Shown here piece after piece: positions 1-12,493 of a stretch of DNA of 64,000 nt. The stretch spans positions 1-64,000 of the forward strand of contig NW_004086100.1 of assembly GCF_000220395.1 (NCBI RefSeq), given 5' to 3'. The stretch's first letter is position 1. Each line of letters opens with the position of its first letter. The DNA comes from Ichthyophthirius multifiliis (Eukaryota > Ciliophora > Oligohymenophorea > Hymenostomatida). The notes under the pieces were generated by a model. That model made no database searches. It was not told where the DNA came from and was given only the letters and a program-made list of their open reading frames with translations. A program made the translations under genes and the position numbers.

Positions 1-782
1 AATTAATTTTTATTTTTATTAAATATATATATATTATTATTTTTTATTAAATGAATTATATTAAAATAATATTATTAATTTTTTTTATTATATTAATTTT
101 TTTTTTTATATCAATTTTTATTATTTTTTTAAAATAAATATTTATTATTATTTATATGAGTTTTTTTAATTTAAATAATTAAGCATTCTTAATACATAAT
201 ATTTTAATAAATATGTATATATTTCTTTTTATATATTTTAAATTTAAAAAATATATATTTATTATGAAAATTTTAATTTGTTTTTTATATAATTTAATAT
301 TAATTTAATAATTTTTTTTATAGAAGATATATTGATTAATTAATAGTTTATTTTTTAAAAAAAAAATATAATTATTTTTATTTTGAATATTATATATAAA
401 AATATTATATCTAAATTTTTAAAATAAAATTAAAAGCATAATTAATTAATAATATAAGATAATTTACATAAAAAATAAGATATTATTTATAAATTTTAAT
501 ATTAATATATATTTATGAGAGTAAAAAATTTTATAAAAGTATATTTTTTTTATATATATTTTTAGTTTATAATAATATAAATGTAAAATATAATATTTTT
601 AAGAAAATCTTATTTAAAAAGATTTGCACATTCACATTTAAAATTTTTTATAACTTTTATATTTATTTCTTTTAAACGAATATATTTTTTTTTTATACAA
701 TTTATAGGAATATTTTATTTATACAAATATATTATATTTGAAATTATGATTATTTACTTTCTTTTAAATAATTTTTTAATTG

Positions 783-828
<46 letters not shown>

Positions 829-1796
829 TTATTTAAATATAATATATAAATTCCTTATACTAGATTTAGGAATGAAAGTATATTTATATTCTATATGCAG
901 TGAATTAAAAAAATATATATCAAAAAACTTTTTTGAGTTAAATTTTTTAAAAAAAAAATATAAATAAATATTTTATTTAAAAGTGTCAAGAATTTTCATA
1001 AATTATTTAATTTTATAATTCAATTTTTTTTTTTTTTAGGTATAATTTTTTTTTTATTTTTGAGTCTATTTTTAATATTAAAAAAGAGGATTTAATTAAT
1101 TAAATTAATTATTATTTTTTATCTAAAAATTGAAATTTAAAATAATTATCTTTTTGTTAATTAATTACTATGTAAAAGTAAAAGTATAGCTTTATAAATA
1201 TTTTTATTATAAAAGAATTAAATAAAATAATTTAAAAAATTTAATTGTATTTATTTCAAACTAAATTTAATAAAATGATTATAAATTATAATTTATTGAA
1301 AAAAAAAAAAAAATATTAAAAAATTTAAAAACAGTAAGACAAAATTATAGAAGGAATAAATAAAGATTGTAAAATATTTTTTTTTAATAAACTAATTCAA
1401 AATAACACTTGATTGTTGTAATTTTAAAACATAATATAAATACAATAGATATATAAAATTATTAATTTTAAATATATTTAAAAAATAAGATTGTATATAA
1501 TATTTATTTAAAATATGACATAAATATTAAAATGAATATAAAATAAAAATATATTAATAATCAAATAAAATTTTATTTTATATTTAATATATATAAACAT
1601 ATTAATATATTTTCTAAAAATGTAATCAAAGTAAAACTTTTATTTAAATATTTTTTTATTTATTTATTTATTAAGTTTTTTTTTTTATTATTAAAAAAAA
1701 AAAAAAAGAAGTAAAAAAATAAAAAAAAAATAAACCAAAAATAATAATTTTTTAAAAAGTATTTTCATTAAATATATAAATACAATAATAAAAATT
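1..1796. other. AT-rich intergenic DNA, no gene seen
   Basis: Nearly pure A/T with homopolymer runs and a TA microsatellite near 785-820. The only standard-code frame here (746-967) translates the TA repeat as Tyr-Ile and is not a gene. Composition changes at the ATG at 1797, where G and C become regular, marking the edge of the first gene. Confidence 0.7.
785..820. repeat. TA dinucleotide microsatellite
   Basis: About 18 uninterrupted TA units in gene-free DNA. Similar tracts recur across the window, mostly in introns and between genes. Confidence 0.9.
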
Positions 1797-4700
1797 ATGA
1801 ATCCTCCATAAATACTTTCCTCATAAAATTTAATTAATAATGAATTATAAACCAATTCATGTATTCCTCACTAACTAGATTCATCTCGCGGATAAAATCA
1901 ACATTTATAATTTCCTAATAATTAATTAATCCCTCGGCAAAATCTAAGCAATCCCCAATAAAATGAAAATAATATATAAAAGAAAGTTTTAAAATAAATA
2001 ATAACTCCAACTATGCGATCTAAACTTATTCAAAAAAATTAAATTAGATAATAGCAATAAATAGCTTAAGAAAAATTTAAAACACCACCTCTGAATTAAT
2101 TATTAGCAACAGATTTTTAAGAAAATAACCGAATATTATCTAATGAGGAATAATATGGAAAATAAAAACCAAAAACTTAAACTTAATTAAATATAATGCT
2201 TCCTACTTAAATTAATTAAAGAAATAATAGTATGAACCATTTATAATCAATTTCTAATTAAAACAAAAACTTATAAGTTCCATCTAATGTTTCTTAAATA
2301 ATAAAAAAAATAATTATTTAGAGTGAGAAAATTAAAAATAATAATATAAACAATAATTTTTTTAATAACAATTTTAATATGCAAAATATAAATCCTGTTA
2401 ATAATTTAAGTTTTTTCACGCCTTAAATAAATCCTGGAATGAACTGGAATTTTGTAAAAAAGCTTGCCAAAGTGAAAAAATTCATCGATTAAATCAAAAC
2501 AGCTAGTCTATATTAAAGTTTTTATAAAACAAAATAAGCACATGTTACCTTAATTAACGATTAGGCGATATTTTCTATTGACGAAGCTAAAAAACTATAC
2601 TATTTAAATTTAATAATATCTTATATATATTAATATTTAAATATTTTATCGAATTATATTCCATTTTTTTATCCTTATTAATTATCAATTGTTATTTTTA
2701 ATATTATAATGGCATTTTGTACTATGACTTAATTATTTATAGTACCTTTACAAATAGCTTTTAATTGCATAGAAAGGAATAGTTAAGAAAATTATTATTT
2801 ATTTTTTATACTTCCTTGGTTTTTTTTTTTCGCTGAATTATTAGTAGGGATTAATACTGCATTTTATTAAGAAGGATTCATTATTTTGGAAAGAAATTAA
2901 ATTATTTCATAATATTTAAAAACTGATTTTATAATTGATTTAATTTCAATTATTGCTTTTTAGATTTATCATTAAAAGAAGGAAATTCCAGATTTTATAC
3001 TGGTCCTAGTTATGTTAAAAATACTCAAAATTTCACAATATAAGAAGGATATTGACGAACATTTCTAGCTTGAATAAAGAGTGCCTGCTTTATATACTTT
3101 ATTTAACCTACTTTTGACAATTTTATATCTAGGTCATATTTTTGCTTGCGGTTTTCAGCTTATGGCAATTATAGAATTACGATAATTTGATAATAAAAAC
3201 AATTGGATGGCCTCAATAGGAATATAGGATCTTGATTGGTTCACTAAATATGTTAATTCAGCTTATTTTTCCCTCATTACAATGATTACAGTGGGTTTTG
3301 GTGATGTATGTCCAATTACAAATTTGGAGAAGATTTATGTTACTGTAATGACTTTGTTAAGTTCATTTATTTTCTCATATACTGTAAATACTATAGGGAG
3401 TATTTTTTAGGAAATTTAATAAAAAGAAGCTGAATTTAAATCTGAAAAATATAATATTTCAGTCTATATGAGGTAAAGGGGAGTCAATTTAAAATTATAA
3501 AGTAGGATTATGAAATATTTGGACCATTTAAATAATAAATAAGCCGAAAGTCCATAAAAAGGATAGGAAATATTGAAAAATTTAACTAAAAAATTAAGAA
3601 ATGAAATTTGTAAAGATTTTTTTGGGAAAATATTGATGAATTCGAAAATTTTTAAATTTAATTTTAGTGAAGAGTTTTTATGTGAACTTACTTTAGAAAT
3701 GAAAGAAACGTTATATAGTCCAGGGGAAATTATTTATTAATATGAGGAAATAGATCATAGGATATTTTATATTAATAAAGGAAAAGTAGAATTATATTTA
3801 GAAAAATATTAATATAAAGGATAAAGTACATATAAATATGATGAATTAAATGTATATATAAATATATGTTTTTATATTAAAATAAATATATTATTATATA
3901 AAAAGAAAGGTGAACTTTTTGGTTAATAAAGCTTTTTTGCAAATTAATTAAGAGAAACAAATGCAAAAAGTGTTACAAGTTCACATTTAGTTTATTGTAA
4001 ATAAGAAGATTTTATTCGAATAATAAAAAAATTTCCTAAAGATTATGTATAATTTAATATATATATATATATTTATTTTGTTTTAAATATATATATTATA
4101 TATAATTTTGTATATGATAGTATTTATTCATTTTCAAAATATTAATTTTTTTTTTTTTTAAAAAAAATTTTCTTTTTATGTATATAAATATAATTTCTTT
4201 TAACTTAGGAAAAATATTGCTAAATGAGAGATGAAATATTATGCTATGGTTAATAAATAAATACAAGATGTTTAGTATGTTAAAAATTTCGGCATTCAAT
4301 TGTAGATTGTCCTTATGTTCATTTAACAATGAGAAGAGAAACTGTAATACATAAATATATAAGATCAATTCCCAATGAGAGACAGTAAATATCGAATATT
4401 AAGAGGAAAAAACGTGTGATAAAATCCTTATTGTGTAATTAAAATATAAGAAAATCATTAATAAATATAAGAAATTACTATATAAAATTATATAAGCATT
4501 AACTTGATGAAGATCTAGATATTAAAAATTAAAATTTGTGTGGATATAATATAAATATTAATAAAATAGATTCTTTTGAAAATGATTAAAGTTATGAAAA
4601 TAATAAAGACGATAAGATTTTTTTTTTAAATACTCCAAAGCTAATATTTAATGAGGAAAATTAAATTATTGTATAAAGTGAAGATGATGACGATTTTTTA

Positions 4701-4964
4701 GATGAAGAAAATAATTTTGAAGACGAAAATAATACCGTATATGATAATGATATAAATAATGAAGAGACAATTATGCAAGCTGAATAACTTGAATAATTAG
4801 AAGATCTAGATAATAATGAAAACGAATATGAAAATAATATTATTTTAGATTAGTCTATTAAAAATACTGATCCTTTTATAGAATAAAATTAAAATAAAAA
4901 AAATTAGTTTATTCGAAGTTAAGAAAATTTTGATAATAATAATAATAATAATGATAATAATAAA

Positions 4965-5006
<42 letters not shown>

Positions 5007-5764
5007 TATGATAATAATAATAATAATAATTATGAAAATAAAGATATTGAAAATGATGATTTTTTTAAGGTTATTAATAATAATGAAAATCATAATGATA
5101 TTTTATAAATATAAAAATAAAAAGTAAATAATAATATTTTTGATTTGAAAATATAGGATGTAGGGACTAACAGGAAAAAAAAAACAGAGAAAAAAGAAAG
5201 TTTGTTTAAAATTTAAAATTAGAAAGCTTAAGAATTTCAAAATGAAAATATAATAAGTAAAAATAATTAAGAAAAAGAAACAGAAGAATTATTATAAATT
5301 AAAAAAAAATCTACATTTAGTGTTAATTAAGAAAAATTAAAAATTAAAAAAAAATATACTCTGAATACAAAAACTGAAGAAAAATAATATTTAATTATAA
5401 ATAATACAATAGAAAACTAAGAATATAAGAACAAAAAAAAATCAGAATATTTCAATTAAAAAATACCAGTAAGTTCGAAATAACTCGAAAAAAATTACAA
5501 AAAATATGAAAGTTAAGATAATTATGATTATGAAGTATTTATAAACATAATTTATATATTTTAATATTATTATAAATAATATAAATATATAATTTATTTA
5601 ATAAATAGAAATTTTTATAATAAAATAATAACATAGAAAAAAAAAATGAAAAAAACTTTATAAATTAAATAAAAGAAAACGGAGGCATTGATAAATTAGA
5701 AACATAAAGCTATAAATAATTTGGAAAAAGATAAACACAAGACTATTAAAATTTACAAACAAAC

Positions 5765-5819
<55 letters not shown>

Positions 5820-6149
5820 TTATTAATAATTAAAAAAATATTAATATTTTTAATTAAAATAATAAATATAAAGGACGATCTAGTATGTTTATTTAATAAA
5901 ATATACATAAAAATAATGTATATAATTCTTAGAATTTAAGTAATTCTTATCAAATTTTTAATGAAAACTAAATTTTAAATTAATTTAATGAATTTAATAA
6001 TGATTTTTCTAATGCATAGATATCTTCATTTAATTAATAACAATAAATAATTGGAATAAATAATAAAATCAAATAGTAAAATACATATTAATTATAATAA
6101 TTATAATTATTATAAAAATAATAATAATAATAATAACAATAATAACAAC

Positions 6150-6197
<48 letters not shown>

Positions 6198-7083
6198 TAT
6201 ATTAATAATAATATTAATAATAAAACTAATAACAATATTTAAAATAATATTAATAATAATAATAATAGTTTTAATAAAATGAAATATAACCAATTTAATT
6301 TTAATAATAGTAGTAAATTAATTAATCAAATTGCAATTAATAAAATATTTAATTATAAAATACATAATATATAAAATAAATATAATAAAATAATTTTTAC
6401 AAAAATATTTATCATTAAATAATTAACAAATAAATAATTAGAAATAATATTATTTAAATATGTAATAATAATATATTAATCATGATAATAATTTTGGAAT
6501 TCATGATGATTTTTTTAATTATGATTTCGATAAATTAAAGGAATATACTAATTATTTTCCACACAATAATTATACAATAGTCTGTAGAGAAAAAAAAATT
6601 CTTTACAACCGTTAATAATTAATTAAAAGAAAAGGAAATTCTGTTAGAAGCTTAATGAAAAGTATTAATACAAATTCAGTTAATGTGAATATATAAATAT
6701 CTCCAAAATAATATAATTAGAGTTATGCAAATAATTCAAAAAGTTCAAAAAGAAGTTTTAAAAAATATAATGTTAATAAATTTTAATAAATTACTAAAAA
6801 TATGATTAATACAAAAAATATTCTTTAAAGTAGTTTAAAAATACTAAAAACTCCAACTGCATCAAAAACATTTTAATAAAGCCTCAAAGTTATAAAAAGT
6901 TAAAATAATGATAATGAATAAGAAAATTAATTGAAAAATTTATAAGATTTAATTTCAGAAAACTAAAAAAAATAATAATAAGAAAATTATTAGATTTTAT
7001 AAATTAATCCTTTTAATGATTAAATTAAAAATAATAATAATTAAAAAACACAAATTTAATAAAATGTTAATAAATAGGAATGA
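1797..7083 (+). CDS. cNBD-containing six-TM K+ channel with zinc-knuckle and poly-N/Q tail
   Basis: Voltage/cyclic-nucleotide type K+ channel of the EAG/HCN/CNG class, expected in the plasma or ciliary membrane. Exon 1 (1797-4046) is 750 codons with no TGA. It holds hydrophobic S1-S6 (about residues 285-545), the filter TVGFGD at residues 498-503, a C-linker, and a cyclic-nucleotide-binding domain (about 620-745) with SPGEI and GELFG motifs. The S4 region has scattered lysines rather than the usual arginine ladder. An intron at 4047-4208 follows. Exon 2 opens with a CX2CX4HX4C knuckle (C771, C774, H779, C784), then acidic and poly-Asn/Gln sequence. Further introns are inferred near 5534-5609, 5890-5940 and between 6300 and 6480, where the exact junction is unresolved. 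The frame ends at TGA 7081-7083, giving roughly 1600 residues. Channel class is certain; ligand and voltage dependence are not. Confidence 0.9.
6117..6195 (+). repeat. TAA/CAA trinucleotide repeat encoding poly-Gln in the K+ channel tail
   Basis: In the gene's frame (GCA TAG ATA TCT ... TAA TAA CAA) the repeat reads as glutamine. A neighbouring AAT tract at 5763-5817 reads as asparagine. Such tracts are common in AT-rich ciliate proteins and are prone to length variation. Confidence 0.8.
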
Positions 7084-7875
7084 AAAATAATTAATATAAT
7101 AAATATATTTTTTTTAAATGTAAATAAAATTAAAATAATATGTATAAAGTTTTTTTCAATTTTTAAATTATTTAATTAGATCATATATTATTATTATTAT
7201 TATTATTTTAAATAATTATGTGATATATTAATAATATATATATTGTTGAGATAAAATATATATTATAATAATAAATAAATAATAGTTATTTAATATAATA
7301 AATATAAACTAATTTAAAATATTATTATTATTATAATTGAATAAAATTATAAATAATTTTATTTTATATAATGAAAATATTTTAATAATTATTAAGATGA
7401 AAAATAAAAAATTAATTTTTTATTTAAAATAAAAAAAAATGTAAAGATAATAGTATTATATACTTTATATTAATAATAAAAAATTATTACGTTAAAATTA
7501 AAAGAAAAAATAGGTATAAAAAATTTAATAAAAAAATAAATTATTTATAAAAAATTAAGAATAGTGAATTATATTTATATTAAAACAAAATAATATTTTA
7601 TTAATTAATATTATTTATTTAAAAAAAAAACAAACTTTTTAAAAAAATATATTAATGATAAATAAATTTATAAATTAAAAAAAAAGATTTTTTTTTTAAT
7701 ATAAATTGTAATTATTATTATTATTATGATTATTATTATTATTATTTTATTATTATTATTTTTATTATAATAAAAAAAAAAAATAAAAAAAATTATTTTA
7801 ATAATTTATGAATTATCATTTAAATATTTAATATATTATATTAAATATATTATAAAAAATATATTATATTAAATA

Positions 7876-7908
<33 letters not shown>

Positions 7909-8006
7909 TTTATTTATATATAAATCTATATTTTATATTATATTTTTTTTATAATAATTTATTTTAATACACACTATTCTTTTATTTTTTTGTTTTATTA
8001 AAAATA
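7084..8006. other. AT-rich intergenic DNA between convergent genes
   Basis: Separates the stop of the K+ channel (+) from the stop of the SH3 protein (-). It holds TA and TTA microsatellites and no open frame with coding-like composition. Confidence 0.65.
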
Positions 8007-9825
8007 TCAAATTAAATAAATTGGTTATACAAAATTACATGGAAAATATCCACTTATATTTTTACATACTCCTATCCACCATCCATTATCAAATTTTTTT
8101 ATAAGTTAAATTTTATCCCCTTTTTAAAATGATAGATCATTTTCCTTTTTTTATATAAATTAATAATAAATCTATAAAAATACTTTTTATGCCAAAAAAT
8201 CATATTTAGCAATATACAAATCAACTTCATCTTTTTCCTATAATAAGCAATCCTCACGAAAATTTATTTCTTTTTATTAAATCTATTTTTCATCTGCTTC
8301 TGTTTTTACTTTTCTCATATCATCATAGCTAATATTTGGATGATTTTTTTCTTTTTGAAATTATCCTAAATTGTTATTTTTAATATTGCAATTATTATTT
8401 TTTATTTTATTTTTAATATATCTATTAGAAAAACCTTAACTTCTTTTTGAATTTTCTATAGAACTATTAAAATAAGGCGATAGTTTGCTTATTTCTATTT
8501 CTTTATCTATACTACAGTTTTATTATGAGTTATCTTTACTTATTTATTATATATTATGGATTTAATTTTATTTGTTTTAAATCTATTATTAAATTCTTAT
8601 ATCTAAATTTTCATTTAATTTTTAAATAATTTTTGTATTTTCAATATTTAAACTATTTTAATTAATATGAGTTTATAATAAAACATTATTTTAGTTTAAA
8701 AAGTTATCTATGTTTAGATTTTATTATTCATAATTTTTTCTTTGAAATAATGATCTTTAATATTTGATTTATTAAATAAGTTCTCCTTATCTATTTAAGT
8801 TAATTCAAATGATAATTATTATTATTTTTTTACATGGTTTTCATTTGTATTACTACTTAGGCTTATATTTCTCCCTTAATTAACTTAAAAATAAATATAT
8901 ATACATATAAATAAATATAATAAAATATATATATGTATTTATATATATATCTTAATATATGTATATTATTTTATAATAATTTATAAATATATTATATTTA
9001 AAAACATGAATTTGATATTCTTGTAGTATCTAAACTGAAATTTTTTTTTATTAGTTTTATTTTTATGTTGAAATCTAAAATTTAATATTAGGACTTATAT
9101 ATTAATCTATATTATTTTTTTATTTATTTTTTATTCTTTAATTTATTTTATTGCTGTTAACTCACTTCTTATTTTATTACCATACTATTTAAACTTATTT
9201 TTTTATTTTTTATTTTTTACTTCTTTTAATTCTGTCTCTATGTTCATTTATATAACTAAAGGATTCATCTTATCTATCAAGCTGCTTAATTTATTTTCTA
9301 TTAAATTGCTAAAATAATTAATATAATCTATATTTAATATATTAATAATAATAAAAAATATATATATATACCTTCTTAATAAGAAGAATATTAATTGAAT
9401 TAATATTTCATAATTAAAGCTATTTCAAAAATATCAAACATTATTTATCTATATTTTTTTTTTTAAAAAAAAAAATTTAATTATTTACTTAAGTTTTTCT
9501 TAATTTTGTTATTCTAATTTTTAAAGTTCTGAAATATTATTATTTAAAACTTAATTTTCTTATTAAAGCTCATTTATCATATTTTATAATTTTTTATTTT
9601 CCATTTTCATATTAATTTAAAAATCTTATTTTATAAAATATAAGAAAATTAATAAAAAAATTATATTACTTTATAAATAAAAATTTTGTTCTTTTAAAAT
9701 ATTTATATCATTATTATTTTAAAATTAATCATGAAGAATACTATCGATAATATTTTCCACAATTTTATTACTACTAATGGGTTTATTTTTAAATTCCATT
9801 GAATATTTTTATTGTTAAGCTAATA

Positions 9826-9885
<60 letters not shown>

Positions 9886-10381
9886 TTTAATAAATTTTTT
9901 ATTTCTAACTTATTTCAAAATTATCTCTTTCATAGCTTTAATTTAATATGCTTAAATTAATTTTCTTTTTTTAAGATTATTTATGCTAATCATTTTATTA
10001 TATCTAAAACATTTTTTATATATTTTTTTTTATAGGGGAAGGAGTATCATTAAAAGTATGAAGAGTTACACTTATATCTTGTTTTTACTTTTTTTTTTAC
10101 AAAGCAATATTTTAAATACTTGAATTATGATGTACACTAGTTGATTAAATATGTTTTTTGCTTTATTTTAATTAAGTTTTTCGATCATACTCTGTTGATC
10201 TTCTAATATTTACTTATTAAATAGATTTTTTTTAAATAAAATTATTATTTATATATTTTATATTTGGTTTTTTAAATTGTTTTTGTTCCAATAATGATAA
10301 ATATTATGAATTTGTTTAAGCAGGTTTATTTTAAGATATTTATTTTTTACTATTAGCTTGAGATATTATTAGTTATTGCAT
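8007..10381 (-). CDS. Coiled-coil protein with C-terminal SH3 domain
   Basis: Read on the minus strand from ATG at 10379-10381 (start MQQLIISQANSKK) to TGA at 8007-8009. The N-terminal part is Ser/Gln/Asn-rich with a poly-Gln tract from the TTA repeat at 9826-9884. The middle is coiled coil, Leu/Gln/Asn-rich with heptad-like leucines. The last ~60 residues are a clear SH3 domain: IAKYDFLAQKENDLSF, KGDKI, GWWIGV, and GYFPCNFV at the end. Small introns split the gene, including one inside the SH3 domain near 8119-8157. SH3 domains bind proline-rich partners, often in actin or endocytic complexes; the partner cannot be read from sequence. Most internal splice sites were placed by frame and composition only. 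Confidence 0.75.
9826..9884 (-). repeat. TTA trinucleotide repeat, poly-Gln in the SH3 protein
   Basis: About 19 TTA units on the plus strand, giving TAA (Gln) codons in the minus-strand gene frame. Length is probably polymorphic. Confidence 0.8.
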
Positions 10382-10875
10382 TTAATTTTTTATTAAAAAT
10401 ATTCCTTTAAATATTTATTTGTTTCAATTTTTTATGTGTTTTTAAATTATTTTTTAAATATTTTAATTTAAATTTGTTATTTTAAATAAATTTATATATT
10501 TATTATTTTTATTAATAATAATCAATAATTAAAATATATATTAAAAATTTAAACTATGCTTTATTATTTTATTTTATTAGATATATTCTTTTTTGATAAT
10601 GTTTTAATATTTGATGATTTTTTAATTTAGCATATTAATATAAAATTAATTTTTAATAAAATTAAATTAATATTTTGAAAGAATTATTTATATTATTATA
10701 AAATTGTATCATTTTGTCAGTATTTTTCAAATATTAATATTTAAAAGAATATATTATATAATTAAAAAAATATACATAAAAAATTAAAAATTAATTATAA
10801 AATAAATATTTTATATTTTGAAAAAATCTTAATAATAAAAAACTATAATAATCACAATCTTAAAAAATAAAAAAA
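10382..10875. other. AT-rich spacer between divergent genes
   Basis: Lies between the start of the minus-strand SH3 gene and the start of the plus-strand exoribonuclease, so it should hold both promoters. No recognisable element stands out in the A/T background. Confidence 0.6.
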
Positions 10876-11422
10876 ATGCTCTAATATAATCATTTCATTC
10901 CTACGCCTTAATTTAAAGAATTTGTAGAAAAATTTAAGCCTAAACAAAGGTCTTAATATTAACAAATTTTCATTTTAAAATCACCATTAGACATTCCAAT
11001 AATTTAAAAGCCTAACATTTAAAACAATATATAATAAACAGAAAAATAAATTGATCGAAAATCAAATAGCAGTAATCATAATAATGAGAAAATATAAAAT
11101 CAATAAATATAAATTAAATAGAAAAAAAATGAATAAAATATAGAAAATATATCTTAATAAAAATAAAAATTTAAAAGATATGAATAGAAATTATTAAAAA
11201 GTCAAAAAATTAATTATAAAAAAGATGATAGATACGAATTTGATGAAAAATTTAAAAAGCTTTATATAAAAAATAATAAAAAATAAAAATAGGAAAAAAC
11301 TATAAAAAATAACAATAAAATTTAAAATAAATAGTTGATTAAAAATAAATAATTTCAATTTTCTGATTATTGGACAAAAGAAGATATTGAAAAAGCAATA
11401 ACATAAAAAAAAGCTTACTAAG

Positions 11423-11473
<51 letters not shown>

Positions 11474-12433
11474 TTATATATATTTATATAGGGAACATTT
11501 ATATCTAATGAAAAGAATAGTATATTAGCAAAAATAAGATGTGAAGATTTTAACAATTTGATTTATATAAATAGTTTAAGAGATTAAAATCGTGCCTTAA
11601 ATAGCCAAAAAGTTGGATTTGTCATATATGAGGATTTAAAGAAACCAAAAGAAAAAAATGATTATAAAAATTTACATCTAAATAAAAATTTAAAAATAAA
11701 ATAAAAAAATAATAACAATGAATGGGAAACTTAATCAGAATCAATAGAAGATAAAGAATAAATTGAAGATACCTAGTCTAAAAGACGACTAGTTGGTAAA
11801 GTTGTTTACATATTTAATGACTAAATAGTAGATTAAAACGTTTTTATAGGCACATTGTAATAATAAAGGGACGGTAAAATGCTATTTTTACCAAACAATA
11901 ACCGATATCCTAGAATGATACCTATATTAGGTGATAATATAAAAAAATTCTAAGGCCAAATAAAAGATTTTTATGTAAAAGGAACTTTAAAAAATTGGGA
12001 AAGAAATCAATAAAATCCTACTATTTTATGCGAAGACATATTAGGTTCTATAGGTGACATAGAAATAGAATGCAGAGCACTTTTAGAAGAAAACCAAATA
12101 ATAAGTGATGATTTTTCAATAAAAACGAAAGAATATTTAGATAAAAAAGTAAATGAATAAGAAGAAATAATACCAAAAGAAGAACGAAAAAAAAGATTAG
12201 ATTTAACAAAAGAAATAATTTTTACAATAGATCCGGTTGATGCTAGAGATTTAGATGATGCTTTAAGTATTAAATTAATTGAAAAAAATAAAATAGTGGA
12301 AATAGGTGTACATATTGCTGATGTAAGTTTTTTTGTAAAAGAAGGTTCACCGGTTGATTTAGATGCTTAATTAAGAACTACATCTGTTTATTTAGTACAT
12401 AGAGTAAGTCTATTATTATAATAATAAAATAAA

Positions 12434-12493
<60 letters not shown>

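Noticed and set aside
746-967. Open frame with Tyr-Ile repeats
   Set aside because: It is the TA microsatellite translated; no coding composition.
4096-4368. Minus-strand open frame
   Set aside because: Overlaps the K+ channel intron and zinc-knuckle exon on the other strand; a shadow.
6069-6293. Minus-strand poly-Ile frame
   Set aside because: Translation of the TAA repeat that encodes poly-Gln in the K+ channel.
7700-7800. TTA/TTAT repeats as CRISPR-like or telomeric repeats
   Set aside because: They are simple trinucleotide microsatellites without unique spacers; no G4T2/G4T3-type telomere repeat was seen in the window.
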